Source: Brevundimonas sp. UBA5936
GTDB taxonomy: Bacteria; Pseudomonadota; Alphaproteobacteria; Caulobacterales; Caulobacteraceae
Direction: 5' to 3'
NCBI GenBank assembly: GCA_002430835.1
Contig: DJDA01000109.1
Coordinates: 31,613 to 95,612, forward strand
Length of the DNA stretch: 64,000 nucleotides
Positions 27,739 to 35,590 of the stretch are shown here, piece after piece; position 1 is the first letter of the stretch, and each line of letters starts with the position of its first letter. The notes beneath the pieces were generated by a model. The model did not search any database. It was not told the DNA's origin and saw only the letters and a list, made by a program, of their open reading frames with translations. Both the position numbers and the translations under genes were made by a program.

Positions 27739-28251
27739 TCCGATCAATCTATTTATCGATATTCGAGATGAAACTTTCGTAATCCATCGTCTGCCCGACT
27801 CTGAGGCGGTGCGCTGAGGCCAGACAGGAGGTCTTGCTACGGCTTCGCTACGACCGCACGCGTCGGGCGGAGTGCGGTGGTCTGACCCCCGGCCCGACGG
27901 AGGCGCTCGCCGAGGACCAGACCGCGAGAAAGAGAGAGAGAGAGAGAGAGCCGTCTGTCGATGCGGAACGACCTGGCCGACCCTCGAAACTCTCGCGGAT
28001 CGCCCGGGCGCCGCGCCAGCGAAGCCGTCCCGTCAGATGATCCTGTTGCGTTGAGATCCAAGCTCCAGCTTTCAGCAGCGAACGGTGCGCGATCTGCTCA
28101 TGAGTCTCATCGCGACCGCCGCCAAAGCCGGATCCTTGGCCTGTCACCCGCCGCGCTGTCTGAACGACGGCGACGCGCGAGGGCTGGCCAACCCCGCCAA
28201 AACCATGCACCGTGCATATATATTTCAGCAGGCAGGATGCAGCGGGGGTCG
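27739..28251. other. Long intergenic stretch with an (AG)n run
   Basis: About 500 bp between the divergent DUF2975 operon and the ZIP gene. It contains the (AG)10 microsatellite and an AT-rich ATATATATTT just before the ZIP gene. No convincing gene or RNA was recognised. Confidence 0.4.
27931..27950. repeat. (AG)10 dinucleotide microsatellite
   Basis: Ten uninterrupted AG units, rare in a GC-rich bacterial genome. It lies about 300 bp upstream of the ZIP transporter start, outside any credible gene. Confidence 0.95.
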
Positions 28252-29019
28252 ATGCCGATCTTCATTCAGGCGGGCCTCTGGGGCCTGCTGTCAGCCAGCG
28301 GCCTGCTGATCGGTGCCATCCTCGCTTCGAGCTTGGCGCGCCATCTCGGCCACCGCACCGTCGCGGCCGTCATGGGCTTCGGGGGAGGCGTCCTCATCGC
28401 CGTCGTCTCGGTAGAACTGATGACCGAAGCTTACCGGCTGAGCGGCCTGCTCCCGACGGTCGGGGGCGTCCTTTCGGGCGGCGCCGCATTCAGCCTGATC
28501 AACTGGCGACTCGCCGCCGCGGGCGCCAAGAACCGCAAACGCTGCGGAGAATGCGTCCATCAGCCGAGTGAGGCCGAGCACAAGGGAAGCGGGGCGGCGA
28601 TCGCCGTCGGGGCCCTCATGGACGGCGTGCCCGAAGCCCTGGTGATCGGCCTCTCCCTGCTCGGCGGCGGACAGATCGGCCTGGGCGTCGTCGCCGGCTT
28701 CTTTCTGGCCAACGTCCCGCAAGGGCTCTCCAGCGCCTCGGGCATGAAGCTGGCCGGTCGCTCGAGGCGCTACATCTTCACCGTATGGATCGGCATTCCG
28801 GTCGTCATCGGTCTGGCCGCCCTCTTGGGGAGTCTTCTGCTGGGCGCAGCGCCGGCCGCCCTCATGCCCGCCATCCTCGCCTTCGCCGCCGGGGCGGTTC
28901 TCGCCATGCTGGCCGAAACCATGATCCCCGAAGCCTTCGAAAACGCACAGCCGTTCATCGGACTGATCACGGTCGTCGGCTTCCTCGCCGCATTTCTCCT
29001 GATCCAGCACGCCGGATGA
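28252..29019 (+). CDS. ZIP family metal transporter
   Basis: A 255-residue inner-membrane protein with about eight helices. Helix four carries GALMDGVPEALVIGLSLLGG and helix five FFLANVPQGLSSASGM, the ZIP family metal-site helices (the usual H-x-x-x-E is replaced by D-G-x-P-E and N-x-P-Q). It would bring zinc or another divalent cation into the cytoplasm. A cysteine-containing loop (RKRCGECVHQP) between helices may bind metal. ATG 28252 is preferred; 28237 is an alternative five codons earlier. Confidence 0.8.
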   Translation: MPIFIQAGLWGLLSASGLLIGAILASSLARHLGHRTVAAVMGFGGGVLIAVVSVELMTEAYRLSGLLPTVGGVLSGGAAFSLINWRLAAAGAKNRKRCGECVHQPSEAEHKGSGAAIAVGALMDGVPEALVIGLSLLGGGQIGLGVVAGFFLANVPQGLSSASGMKLAGRSRRYIFTVWIGIPVVIGLAALLGSLLLGAAPAALMPAILAFAAGAVLAMLAETMIPEAFENAQPFIGLITVVGFLAAFLLIQHAG

Positions 29020-29040
29020 TCCGGCGGCGCGACGCCCGGT

Positions 29041-29598
29041 TCACGGGGTCTTCGATCGCACCAGCAGGGCGCCGCCCATGAGGTCGAAATGAAGATCCGT
29101 GCGCGCAGCGAAGGCAGGCTGGTCCCGGAGCCACGCCAGCGCCGCGAGCACGGCGAAGAGGTCCGATCCATCGATGTCGGAGCGGGCCTCGCCCGCGTTC
29201 TGGGCTCGCTTGAGCAGCTCGCCACCCGCCGCCTTCATGGTCTGGCAAGAGGCATGAAGCGGCGAACCGGGATCGGCGATCGCCGCCACCATGGCGTCGA
29301 TCGCCCCCTTGTACTCATGGGCCGCCGCCACCGCCTCCCGCAGCCAGATCATCAGCGCCTCGCCAGGCGCGTCGGCGGTCCCGAGCGCCGTCGCCCTGTC
29401 CGCGAGATCGTCGAAACCCGCGCGCAGCAGCGTCTCGAGCAGCGCTTCCCGGCTCGGGAAGTGACGGTAGAGGGTGCCCATTCCTACGCCGGCGCGGCGG
29501 GCCACATCCCGAAGGGAAACGTCGGCGCCCTGCTCGGTCACCGCACTCCGCGCGGCCGAGAGAAGCCGATCGCGATTCTGCCTGGCGTCGATGCGCAA
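29041..29598 (-). CDS. TetR family repressor of the adjacent oxidoreductase
   Basis: A 185-residue protein. The HTH reads RDRLLSAARSAVTEQGADVS, then LRDVARRAGVGMGTLYRHFP (about residues 9-48). The start is TTG at 29598; an AAGGAG site lies 6-8 nt upstream and no ATG or GTG precedes it in frame. It is divergent from the zinc-less quinone oxidoreductase, and the 91-bp spacer contains two matching palindromes, so it very likely represses that gene and itself. Confidence 0.85.
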   Translation of the reverse strand: MRIDARQNRDRLLSAARSAVTEQGADVSLRDVARRAGVGMGTLYRHFPSREALLETLLRAGFDDLADRATALGTADAPGEALMIWLREAVAAAHEYKGAIDAMVAAIADPGSPLHASCQTMKAAGGELLKRAQNAGEARSDIDGSDLFAVLAALAWLRDQPAFAARTDLHFDLMGGALLVRSKTP

Positions 29599-29608
29599 CT
29601 TTCGCTCC

Positions 29609-29653
29609 TTGACAAACGGAGCACCGCTCCGGATATATGCGGAACACTGCTCC
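29609..29653 (+). promoter_or_regulatory. Promoter with two TetR operators
   Basis: TTGACA (29609-29614) and GATATA (29632-29637) are separated by 17 bp, a good housekeeping promoter for the oxidoreductase. GGAGCACCGCTCC (29618-29630) lies exactly between the two boxes and GGAACACTGCTCC (29641-29653) just after; both share the arms GGA-C-C and GCTCC. Binding would block RNA polymerase. Confidence 0.8.
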
Positions 29654-29689
29654 GGAAGCAGTAGATGATCTCTTTTGGAGAGGAAAGCA

Positions 29690-30709
29690 ATGTCAGTCCA
29701 AACGATGAAGGCGGCCCGGTTCCATGCGTTCGGCGGCCCGGGGGTTCTCGTCTACGAAGATGCGCCCCGACCGGAGGCCAGGGCCGGCGAAATCCTCGTC
29801 AGGGTTCGCGCGGCGGGCCTCAATCCGCCGGACTGGTACTTCCGCGAAGGCTTCACTTCCCTGCCCGACGAGTGGCGACCCAAGGTCGATTTCCCCGCCA
29901 TCCCCGGTACGGACATCTCCGGCGAGGTCGAGGCGGTGGGCGACGGCGTCAGCGGCTTCTCCATCGGCGATGAGGTCTACGCCATGGTCAACTTCCCCGA
30001 AGGCATGGCGGGCGGCAGCCGGGGTTACGCGCAGTACGTCGCCGTGCCCGCTTCGCATGCCGCCATCAAGCCCGTCGGCGTGGACCATGTGCACGCCGCC
30101 GGCGCCCCCATGTCCCTGCTGACCGCGTGGCAGTTTCTCGTCGATCTCGGTCATGAAGAAGCGAACCCCCTTCAGCCCGGTCCGCACGTCCCGGTCCCGC
30201 TCGACGGCAGGACGGTTCTGGTCAACGGCGCGGCCGGAGGCGTGGGTCACTTCGCCGTCCAGATCGCCAAACTGAAAGGCGCGCGTGTCATCGCCGTCGC
30301 CTCGGGAAAACACGAGGCGCTGTTGCGGGACCTCGGCGTGGACGAGTTCATCGACTACGGCAAGACCACGCCCGAAGACGTCGTCAGGGATCTCGATCTC
30401 GTCGTCGATTCACTGGGTGGTCCGACGTCGAGCCGCTTTCTGCGCACGCTCAAGCGCGGCGGCGCCCTCTTCCCGGTCTTCCCTCTGGGATTCGATGGCC
30501 ACGATGAGGCCGACACGCTCGGCGTCACCGTGTCCGCCACCCAGGTTCGCTCGAACGGCGCCCAGCTCGCCGAACTGGCGCCCCTCCTGGCCAGCGGCGC
30601 GATCCGGGTTGCGATCGACAGCACCTATCCGCTCGCGGACGTCTCGAAAGCCCACGCCCGCGCGGCGGAAGGGCATCTGCAGGGCAAGCTGGTCCTGACG
30701 GTCGACTGA
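29690..30709 (+). CDS. NADP-dependent quinone/alkenal oxidoreductase (MDR family)
   Basis: A 339-residue medium-chain dehydrogenase/reductase lacking the structural zinc cysteines. GEILVRVRAAGLNPPDWYFR (about 31-50) and GTDISGEVEAVGDGVSGF mark the catalytic domain, VLVNGAAGGVGHFAVQIAKL the NADPH-binding fold. Relatives reduce quinones or alpha,beta-unsaturated carbonyls. A TetR repressor is divergent, so expression is likely induced by an electrophile. Strong GGAGAGG ribosome site before the ATG at 29690. Confidence 0.85.
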   Translation: MSVQTMKAARFHAFGGPGVLVYEDAPRPEARAGEILVRVRAAGLNPPDWYFREGFTSLPDEWRPKVDFPAIPGTDISGEVEAVGDGVSGFSIGDEVYAMVNFPEGMAGGSRGYAQYVAVPASHAAIKPVGVDHVHAAGAPMSLLTAWQFLVDLGHEEANPLQPGPHVPVPLDGRTVLVNGAAGGVGHFAVQIAKLKGARVIAVASGKHEALLRDLGVDEFIDYGKTTPEDVVRDLDLVVDSLGGPTSSRFLRTLKRGGALFPVFPLGFDGHDEADTLGVTVSATQVRSNGAQLAELAPLLASGAIRVAIDSTYPLADVSKAHARAAEGHLQGKLVLTVD

Positions 30710-30750
30710 CGGTGCGCGAGAGCCGCAATATACTGGAAGGAGTGACTACA

Positions 30751-31170
30751 GTGACTGTGCAAAAACTGAAGCATGGCGAACCGGACTGGTTCGCCATGGT
30801 CGGGGCGCTCATGAGCGAAGCGGCGCTGGCCGCCGATCTGGCGCCCGACACGACGCTCTCCATCCTGGAGCGCTATACGGACGGGGACTCGATCGGCGAC
30901 GGTCAGGTTCAGGGCATTCGCTTCGAGCTCGCAAACGGCTGGCCCATCTTCCGGGTCGGCGTGGGTGTCGATGAAACCGCCGACATCGTGATCGAACTGA
31001 CGAAGGCGGCGGCTCGAACGCTCAACAGCCTGAAAAGCGACGACCCCGTCTACGCCTCGGAGCGGGCGCGCCTTCTGGCGTCCGGCGAAATGACCGTCGC
31101 CGGCGACCTGTCGGTGATCGTCGGCTGGCTGGCGGGCGTTCACGACCCGATCGTCGAACGAACGCTCTGA
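30751..31170 (+). CDS. Hypothetical protein, possibly SCP2-like
   Basis: A 139-residue soluble protein located 41 bp after the oxidoreductase and probably in the same transcript. The segments GIRFELANGWPIFRVGVGVD and ERARLLASGEMTVAGDLSVI have the beta-rich then D-x-S feel of sterol-carrier-protein-2 domains, but this is weak. GTG at 30751 is chosen for its spacing from GGAAGGAG; GTG 30742 is possible. Confidence 0.45.
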   Translation: MTVQKLKHGEPDWFAMVGALMSEAALAADLAPDTTLSILERYTDGDSIGDGQVQGIRFELANGWPIFRVGVGVDETADIVIELTKAAARTLNSLKSDDPVYASERARLLASGEMTVAGDLSVIVGWLAGVHDPIVERTL

Positions 31171-31317
31171 CACGCGAAAGCCCTCGCGTCTGATCGAACA
31201 CCGACGCGGGGACCGCTCGTCAGCTGCTGTGCGAGCCTCGGACGATCAGGGGCGCTCTGGACGTCTCCGGGGGCATAGGCAACGTCTCCGGCGGAACGGC
31301 CGGTGACGGTGTCGCTC

Positions 31318-31941
31318 TCAGGCCAGCGCCCTGACCGTCGAGATCACGGCAGCCAGGTCGGGGCGTCGGCGAAAATCGGGATCGACATGGGCGTGTCGGA
31401 TCACCCCGTCCGGATCCAGCACGAAGATCGCGGAGATGGGGAGCAGGCCCGCTTCGGAGCCGTAGATGTGCCTGAGGTCGAGACCCGCGTCACGGTGCCG
31501 GCGGGTCAGTTCCGGCCCGACATGGAAGACGACGCCGCTGGCCAGGGCGAGCCCATGATTGGTGTCGATGAGCACATCCACCAGCCCGCTGACGGCGTGT
31601 TCGCCCCTCACGGCCAGCCCGCTGTCACCGGTCAGAATCAACAGCCGCCCGCCCGCGGCGATCAGGTCCGGCAGGGTTTCCTTCCAGGCGGCGAGCATCT
31701 CCAGGCAAAAGGGGCAGCCGCCCCCGCCGACGAAACTGACGACCAGAGGTCGATCGAGCAGATCCCGCAGCGAGCGCGGGACGCCGGACGCCTCCGGAAG
31801 CGTGAAGGCCGGGAAGGCCGTCCCGACCTTGGGCGCGTTGCGACCCACGCGAAGCCGCACGAGACGTTCGACCAGACTGTCGTAGAGCGCTGTGCAGTCG
31901 TCTGCGTCAGCGGGGGTTTGACCAGGGCGGATATCGAACAT
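31318..31941 (-). CDS. AhpC/TSA-like redoxin (paralogue)
   Basis: A 207-residue protein parallel to the redoxin at 2835: GTAFPAFTLPEASGVPRSLR, then VVSFVGGGGCPFCLEMLAAW with a C-P-F-C redox pair, and ISAIFVLDPDGVIRHAHVDP. Both share the DxNHGLALASG-like segment after the active site. Probably a thiol peroxidase or disulfide reductase in the cytoplasm. ATG 31941 replaces a GTG at 31959. Confidence 0.75.
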   Translation of the reverse strand: MFDIRPGQTPADADDCTALYDSLVERLVRLRVGRNAPKVGTAFPAFTLPEASGVPRSLRDLLDRPLVVSFVGGGGCPFCLEMLAAWKETLPDLIAAGGRLLILTGDSGLAVRGEHAVSGLVDVLIDTNHGLALASGVVFHVGPELTRRHRDAGLDLRHIYGSEAGLLPISAIFVLDPDGVIRHAHVDPDFRRRPDLAAVISTVRALA

Positions 31942-32390
31942 GCGCCCAACATCGGCCACCGCGCCGCGGTCCGGAAGCGCCCGCAGAACATGGGTTCGAT
32001 AGCTGACGCGTCCATCCCGGCGTTGCCGCCTACTCTCCGTCGAAGGCTGAAGATCAGCGTTGCAATATTGTTGGATCGGAGACGGACGCGATCGCTTGGG
32101 TTAGAGCGCTTTCACGCCCCTATCTCCGTCCCGACGTCGGCCCATCTCGACGTCGGCACGTCTCCCCGAAAGGCGCCTTCCGATCTCGGGAGCTATCGAA
32201 ACCATGCGCAGCGCCCGATGGACACCGGGGGCGCTGCGGGGTCAGCTAGAAGGTAGCCGAGGTCTGCCGGCGCCGGACGAGACGGAGCCTTCTCGAGAGG
32301 TCCGTGACGACCGCCGGCGTCGACGGATCGCGCCGGCCGATACGAAACCCACCGGCATCGACGCGCAGGCGTCTGACAGAGGACCGAAAC
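31942..32390. other. Intergenic stretch between divergent redoxin and msrA genes
   Basis: About 450 bp separating two divergent thiol-redox genes. A shared redox-responsive promoter would be natural but no clear operator or promoter was found. No gene-like frame in it was convincing. Confidence 0.4.
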
Positions 32391-32903
32391 GTGCTGACAG
32401 AAGACAGGGTGTTGGAAAGAGCCGGCTTCGGAGGGGGATGCCACTGGTGCACCGAGGGCGTCTTCCAGGCGCTTAAAGGGGTCTCGCGCGTGGATCAGGG
32501 GTTCATCAGGTCCGAGCCTCCCGCCGACACCTGGGCGGAGGGGGTGATCGTGACGTTCGATCCGGGCGTCATCAGCCTGGCCACCCTTTCGGAGGTGCAT
32601 CTCAGAACCCATTCGTCGGCTCGCGCGCGATCGCCCCGCAGCAAATACCGCACGGCGATCTACGTCTTCGGCGACCCTCAGCGGCAGGAAGTGGATCCCG
32701 TCATCTCAGCCTTCGCCGACGAGATCGGGAAGCCGGTGCAGACCCAGGTCTTGCCCTTTAGCGGGTTCCGCCCATCGGACGCCCGGTTCCAGAACTACTA
32801 CCGCACCGACCCGAACCGACCGTTCTGCCGGCGGTACATCGACCCGAAGCTGGATTTCATCCGGCGAAACTTCGCCGAAATCAGTCTGCCACCGGCCTCG
32901 TGA
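32391..32903 (+). CDS. msrA: Peptide methionine sulfoxide reductase MsrA
   Basis: A 170-residue MsrA, reducing S-methionine sulfoxide in proteins or free. The active site reads FGGGCHWCTEGVFQ (usual GxFWCxE with Phe replaced by His), and the C-terminal SGFRPSDARFQNYYRTDPNR matches the family F-x-x-AExYHQ-x-Y block loosely. GTG 32391 gives a compact N-terminus; the frame is open to 32304. The degraded msrB at 1.2 kb suggests R-sulfoxides are handled elsewhere. The His in place of Phe in the motif is unusual but next to the Cys, not catalytic. Confidence 0.75.
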   Translation: MLTEDRVLERAGFGGGCHWCTEGVFQALKGVSRVDQGFIRSEPPADTWAEGVIVTFDPGVISLATLSEVHLRTHSSARARSPRSKYRTAIYVFGDPQRQEVDPVISAFADEIGKPVQTQVLPFSGFRPSDARFQNYYRTDPNRPFCRRYIDPKLDFIRRNFAEISLPPAS

Positions 32904-32955
32904 TCGTGAGCCGAAATCCGTCGCTGACGGCCGACATCGCCAGCAGGAGGAAGTG

Positions 32956-33107
32956 TACACAAATCCAATAGAGCAAAGCGATTCAAAGTAAGCGGTATGC
33001 AAGAAATCAGATGATCGCCCGCAAGAAAGTTGCGGTAAGCGCGCAACTTTATGGCGGCATAAATATAACCTTGCATTGTATCAAATATATCTGCACTAAT
33101 TTGTGTA
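32956..33107. repeat. AT-rich block with 9-bp terminal inverted repeats
   Basis: A strikingly AT-rich 152-bp segment in a very GC-rich window. It is bounded by TACACAAAT (32956-32964) and its reverse complement ATTTGTGTA (33099-33107). Inside is a hairpin with 9-bp arms AAAGTTGCG (33026-33034) and CGCAACTTT (33042-33050). Could be a small mobile-element relic or a regulatory region for the GntR gene that follows. Confidence 0.55.
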
Positions 33108-33161
33108 ATCGGATCGGCCACCCCCGCTTCCCGGTCCGCCCATTGTTCAGTCGAGGGCGTC

Positions 33162-33764
33162 ATGCAGGCTTCCGAACCACGAGATCCCTATGGGGCGGCT
33201 CTGGGTGCTGTAAAACGGTTCGCCGAGGCGGGCCGGTTTGTTCCCGGCGAGCCCATCGTGGTGACGGAGCTGGCGGCGGAGGTGGGATTGAGCGCCACCC
33301 CCGTCCGTGAAGCTCTCGCCTGTCTCGCGGGACAGGGGCTCATCGAACGCAGACGCGGACGCGGCTATTTCTATCCGTCGCTGGGCGCCGCCGAGATCAT
33401 CGACCTGTTCGAGCTTCAGCTCGCCTATCTTCATGCCGCCCTGACCCTCTACCCCCGTGGGCTCGCCCCCTTGCGCAAGGCGGCCGTCGCCGTCGATCCG
33501 CTCGACGGCGTTCAGGCCCTGTTCGACGCGATCATCAGGCAGTCGTCCAACGCCGAGCTCGTCCTGGCCCATCGACGTGTGGTCGACCGGCTCAAGACGG
33601 TCCTCGAGGTCGAGCGCGGCCACGAAGACCCAGACGGTGCGACCGTAAGGACCATGATGGAGGTGATCGTCGACGGGCGGATCCCGGAGCTTCTGGGCCT
33701 GCTGGAAACCTATCACGAGCGTCGCTGCTCACGCGCAAGGACCCTGGTGAGCGAGGCTGCCTGA
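33162..33764 (+). CDS. GntR family transcriptional regulator
   Basis: A 200-residue protein. The GntR winged HTH spans FVPGEPIVVTELAAEVGLSA, then TPVREALACLAGQGLIERRR (about 26-65), followed by a short helical domain with FELQLAYLHAAL, an FCD-like effector fold. It is preceded by an AT-rich region with a hairpin. Two GntR-type genes and an XRE gene sit immediately before the lasso peptide precursors, so a regulatory role there is plausible but not shown. Confidence 0.8.
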   Translation: MQASEPRDPYGAALGAVKRFAEAGRFVPGEPIVVTELAAEVGLSATPVREALACLAGQGLIERRRGRGYFYPSLGAAEIIDLFELQLAYLHAALTLYPRGLAPLRKAAVAVDPLDGVQALFDAIIRQSSNAELVLAHRRVVDRLKTVLEVERGHEDPDGATVRTMMEVIVDGRIPELLGLLETYHERRCSRARTLVSEAA

Positions 33765-33769
33765 TTTCC

Positions 33770-34420
33770 TCACGCCCCTCCATCCCGCGCCGCCTGTTCG
33801 GGCGTCGCGACGCCGCCGAAGACCAGGGCGGCCAGCGCACCGGCCGCGCCGATGCGCCGATCATGGTAACGCCCCACGCTCGCAACGAAGCCGGGCGCGA
33901 CCTCCTCGGTATAGGCGGCGTAGAGGCCCATCGCCTCGTCACGAAGATCGTCGAACAGGGTCGCCTCGTGGCGGCGCACCAGATCGAGCTGGCCGCTCAC
34001 CTTCTGGAAGCCGTCCCACAGGACCTGATTGCCGGCGCTGCAGACGATGGTCGCGAACAGTCGGTTCACGGCCGATCCGGGACAGCCGGGTTCGTAAGGG
34101 GGAGCCGGCGGACGCAGGGCTCCGAGGGCGCGGAGGTTCACCTCGAAGGCGATGCGGACGTAGTGACCATGCATCGCCCAACGGTCGCGGGCTGCGGTGG
34201 CGTCCAGCCGCAGAGTGACATAGCCGCCGGACGAAGCGCGCTCCACCAAGCCTTCGCCGCTCAGTCGCGCCAGGGCCTCGCGGATCGGCGTCGTCGACAG
34301 ACGCAATCTCTGGGCCTCGTCCTGGACGATGACCGGCGAGCCGCCGGCCAGGCTTCCCGAATGTATACGCTCACGCAACGACGCCAACGCCTGGGTGAAC
34401 GGGTCGCGGTTACGCGCCAT
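33770..34420 (-). CDS. GntR family transcriptional regulator
   Basis: A 216-residue protein. HTH: LASLRERIHSGSLAGGSPVI, then RLRLSTTPIREALARLSGEG and LVERASSGGYVTLRL; the effector part again resembles a reduced FCD domain (RRHEATLFDDLRDEAMGLYA). It ends 6 bp from the convergent GntR gene. ATG 34420 was chosen; the frame extends to 34477 with a TTG- or GTG-type option. Probably a paralogue of its neighbour by architecture. Confidence 0.8.
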   Translation of the reverse strand: MARNRDPFTQALASLRERIHSGSLAGGSPVIVQDEAQRLRLSTTPIREALARLSGEGLVERASSGGYVTLRLDATAARDRWAMHGHYVRIAFEVNLRALGALRPPAPPYEPGCPGSAVNRLFATIVCSAGNQVLWDGFQKVSGQLDLVRRHEATLFDDLRDEAMGLYAAYTEEVAPGFVASVGRYHDRRIGAAGALAALVFGGVATPEQAARDGGA

Positions 34421-34666
34421 GTCCAGATTCCGGTCTTTTCGGAGACCCCGCCGGCGCCCGATCGTCCGCTCACCCATCGTTTCCCAGACCGGCGCATTCG
34501 TCTGCGAAAATCTTTATCGGGCAGACCGCAACGGGAGTCCGAAACGCCCGCCGGCTTCTTGCGGGATGGTCCGCGCGCTTCGAGCCGACCCAGAGAAGGC
34601 GCACACGCCCGCGTTCGTCCGACGCACCGAACACAGCGCGTCGGGTGGTGAAAGGTCGATTTGCCG

Positions 34667-35155
34667 ATGCCTCCCGATCCACCGGAAAAGTTGAGTTATG
34701 CGCGGCAGATCGGTCTGGCGGCGCGGCGGGTCCGGCGCGCGCGGAACATGACGGCGCAGCAGGTGGCGACGGCGATGAATCTGCCGCTTCGGACCTACGA
34801 GTATTTCGAGGCCGGCAAGGGGCGGCTCAACCTCGACTACGTCCACCGGTTCGCGGTCGCGACCAACTGCGACCCCTGGTCTCTGCTTCTGGGCCCGGGG
34901 CTGGGCTCGACCGATTTCGCCCGTCGCACCGCCGATTCAAAGCTGATGCTCGTGTTCATGATTGCCCTCAGCGAGTTCGAGAGCATGATGGGCGACCGCC
35001 TCATCGCCATGGACCCACGCGCCCTGATCGAGGCCTTCACCGAGACGTTCCGGAAACTGGAAGCGGAGGACCGCCAGAAGAGCGAGGAGACCGCATCCTG
35101 GCTCGATGCCGGCCGCGACCGTCTGGCGGGCAAGCCGCCGGAAGACGACGCGTAG
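34667..35155 (+). CDS. XRE-type HTH regulator upstream of lasso precursors
   Basis: A 162-residue protein. RQIGLAARRVRRARNMTAQQ, then VATAMNLPLRTYEYFEAGKG (about 12-51) is a Cro/CI HTH; the C-terminal half is helical and acidic (ALIEAFTETFRKLEAEDRQK). It ends 14 bp before the first 24-bp repeat of the precursor promoter region and is co-oriented with the biosynthetic genes. A regulator of the lasso genes is a reasonable guess from position only. Confidence 0.75.
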   Translation: MPPDPPEKLSYARQIGLAARRVRRARNMTAQQVATAMNLPLRTYEYFEAGKGRLNLDYVHRFAVATNCDPWSLLLGPGLGSTDFARRTADSKLMLVFMIALSEFESMMGDRLIAMDPRALIEAFTETFRKLEAEDRQKSEETASWLDAGRDRLAGKPPEDDA

Positions 35156-35168
35156 CCCCGGCCGCTGG

Positions 35169-35192
35169 AAATACACGACAGATATAGATTGC
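35169..35192 (+). promoter_or_regulatory. 24-bp promoter block, copy 1
   Basis: A 24-bp AT-rich block beginning AAATACACGACAGATATAGA lies 67 bp before precursor 1. An identical copy stands at 35500 before precursor 2. TATAGA may be the -10 box; there is no TTGACA-like -35 at the right distance, so an activator or alternative sigma factor is likely. Confidence 0.65.
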
Positions 35193-35223
35193 CGCTGGGG
35201 TCACAGCGGGCGCTTCATGACCT

Positions 35224-35238
35224 GCCGCAATCCGCGGC
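35224..35238 (+). promoter_or_regulatory. Leader hairpin upstream of precursor 1
   Basis: GCCGC-AATCC-GCGGC, a 5-bp stem, ends 21 nt before the ATG. The second precursor has a matching hairpin with one more pair at the same distance. It may stabilise or control the precursor mRNA. Confidence 0.5.
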
Positions 35239-35259
35239 GACTTGCGAATGGAGGCTACC

Positions 35260-35379
35260 ATGACCAGCACCGTTCAGATCCGACTGATCGGCTTCGGACC
35301 CGTCACCGCCCTCACCCGGGGCGCCATCGTCGGGCCGCCGCTGGAGATCGAAGAGACGCCGTTCGACGGCGTGGCCTGA
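35260..35379 (+). CDS. Lasso peptide precursor A1
   Basis: A 39-residue precursor, below usual gene-calling limits. Leader MTSTVQIRLIGFGPVTALTR (20 residues) has Thr at -2, the near-universal lasso recognition residue. Core GAIVGPPLEIEETPFDGVA (19 residues) has Gly1 and Glu9, so a nine-residue macrolactam ring with a ten-residue tail is predicted; bulky Phe15 could act as plug. Expected lasso monoisotopic mass is 1891.96 Da (linear core minus water). GAGG ribosome site just before the ATG. Immediately upstream of a second precursor, B and C genes. Confidence 0.93.
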   Translation: MTSTVQIRLIGFGPVTALTRGAIVGPPLEIEETPFDGVA

Positions 35380-35387
35380 TCGCCCGG

Positions 35388-35413
35388 GACGAGCGTCGTT
35401 CGCGGCGCTCGTC
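35388..35413 (+). terminator. Stem-loop after precursor A1
   Basis: GACGAGCG (35388-35395) pairs with CGCTCGTC (35406-35413) around a 10-nt loop, starting 9 nt after the A1 stop. No T-run follows, so it may act as an mRNA-stabilising or partial terminator element. A longer version follows A2. Confidence 0.6.
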
Positions 35414-35499
35414 GTGGCGTTCACATCGAAGATGACCGGTCGCCCGACAGCCGTCGTGGCGACTTTTGTGCGTTCGCTGCTGTCCGATCGAAAAGGCTC

Positions 35500-35523
35500 A
35501 AATACACGACAGATATAGATTGC
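35500..35523 (+). promoter_or_regulatory. 24-bp promoter block, copy 2
   Basis: An exact copy of the 24-bp block at 35169, 68 bp before precursor 2. Its preservation while surrounding bases differ points to selection, as expected for a promoter or binding site. Confidence 0.65.
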
Positions 35524-35554
35524 GACCGCCGGTTTCGAAGCGGCTCCATGGACC

Positions 35555-35570
35555 GCCGCAATCCTGCGGC
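35555..35570 (+). promoter_or_regulatory. Leader hairpin upstream of precursor 2
   Basis: GCCGCA-ATCC-TGCGGC forms a perfect 6-bp stem ending 20 nt before the ATG. It corresponds to the hairpin before precursor 1 but with an extra base pair, so the structure rather than the exact sequence is kept. Confidence 0.5.
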
Positions 35571-35590
35571 CTCACAACCTGGAGGCTCTC

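Noticed and set aside
27961..28251. N-terminal extension of the ZIP transporter
   Set aside because: The extra 97 residues are Arg/Ser-rich and begin inside the microsatellite-bearing spacer; transporter helices start right after ATG 28252.
35167..35172. GGAAAT resembling a FecI-type -35 box before precursor A1
   Set aside because: The second copy of the promoter block lacks it (CTCAAAT), so it is not a conserved promoter element, although a FecI link is not excluded.
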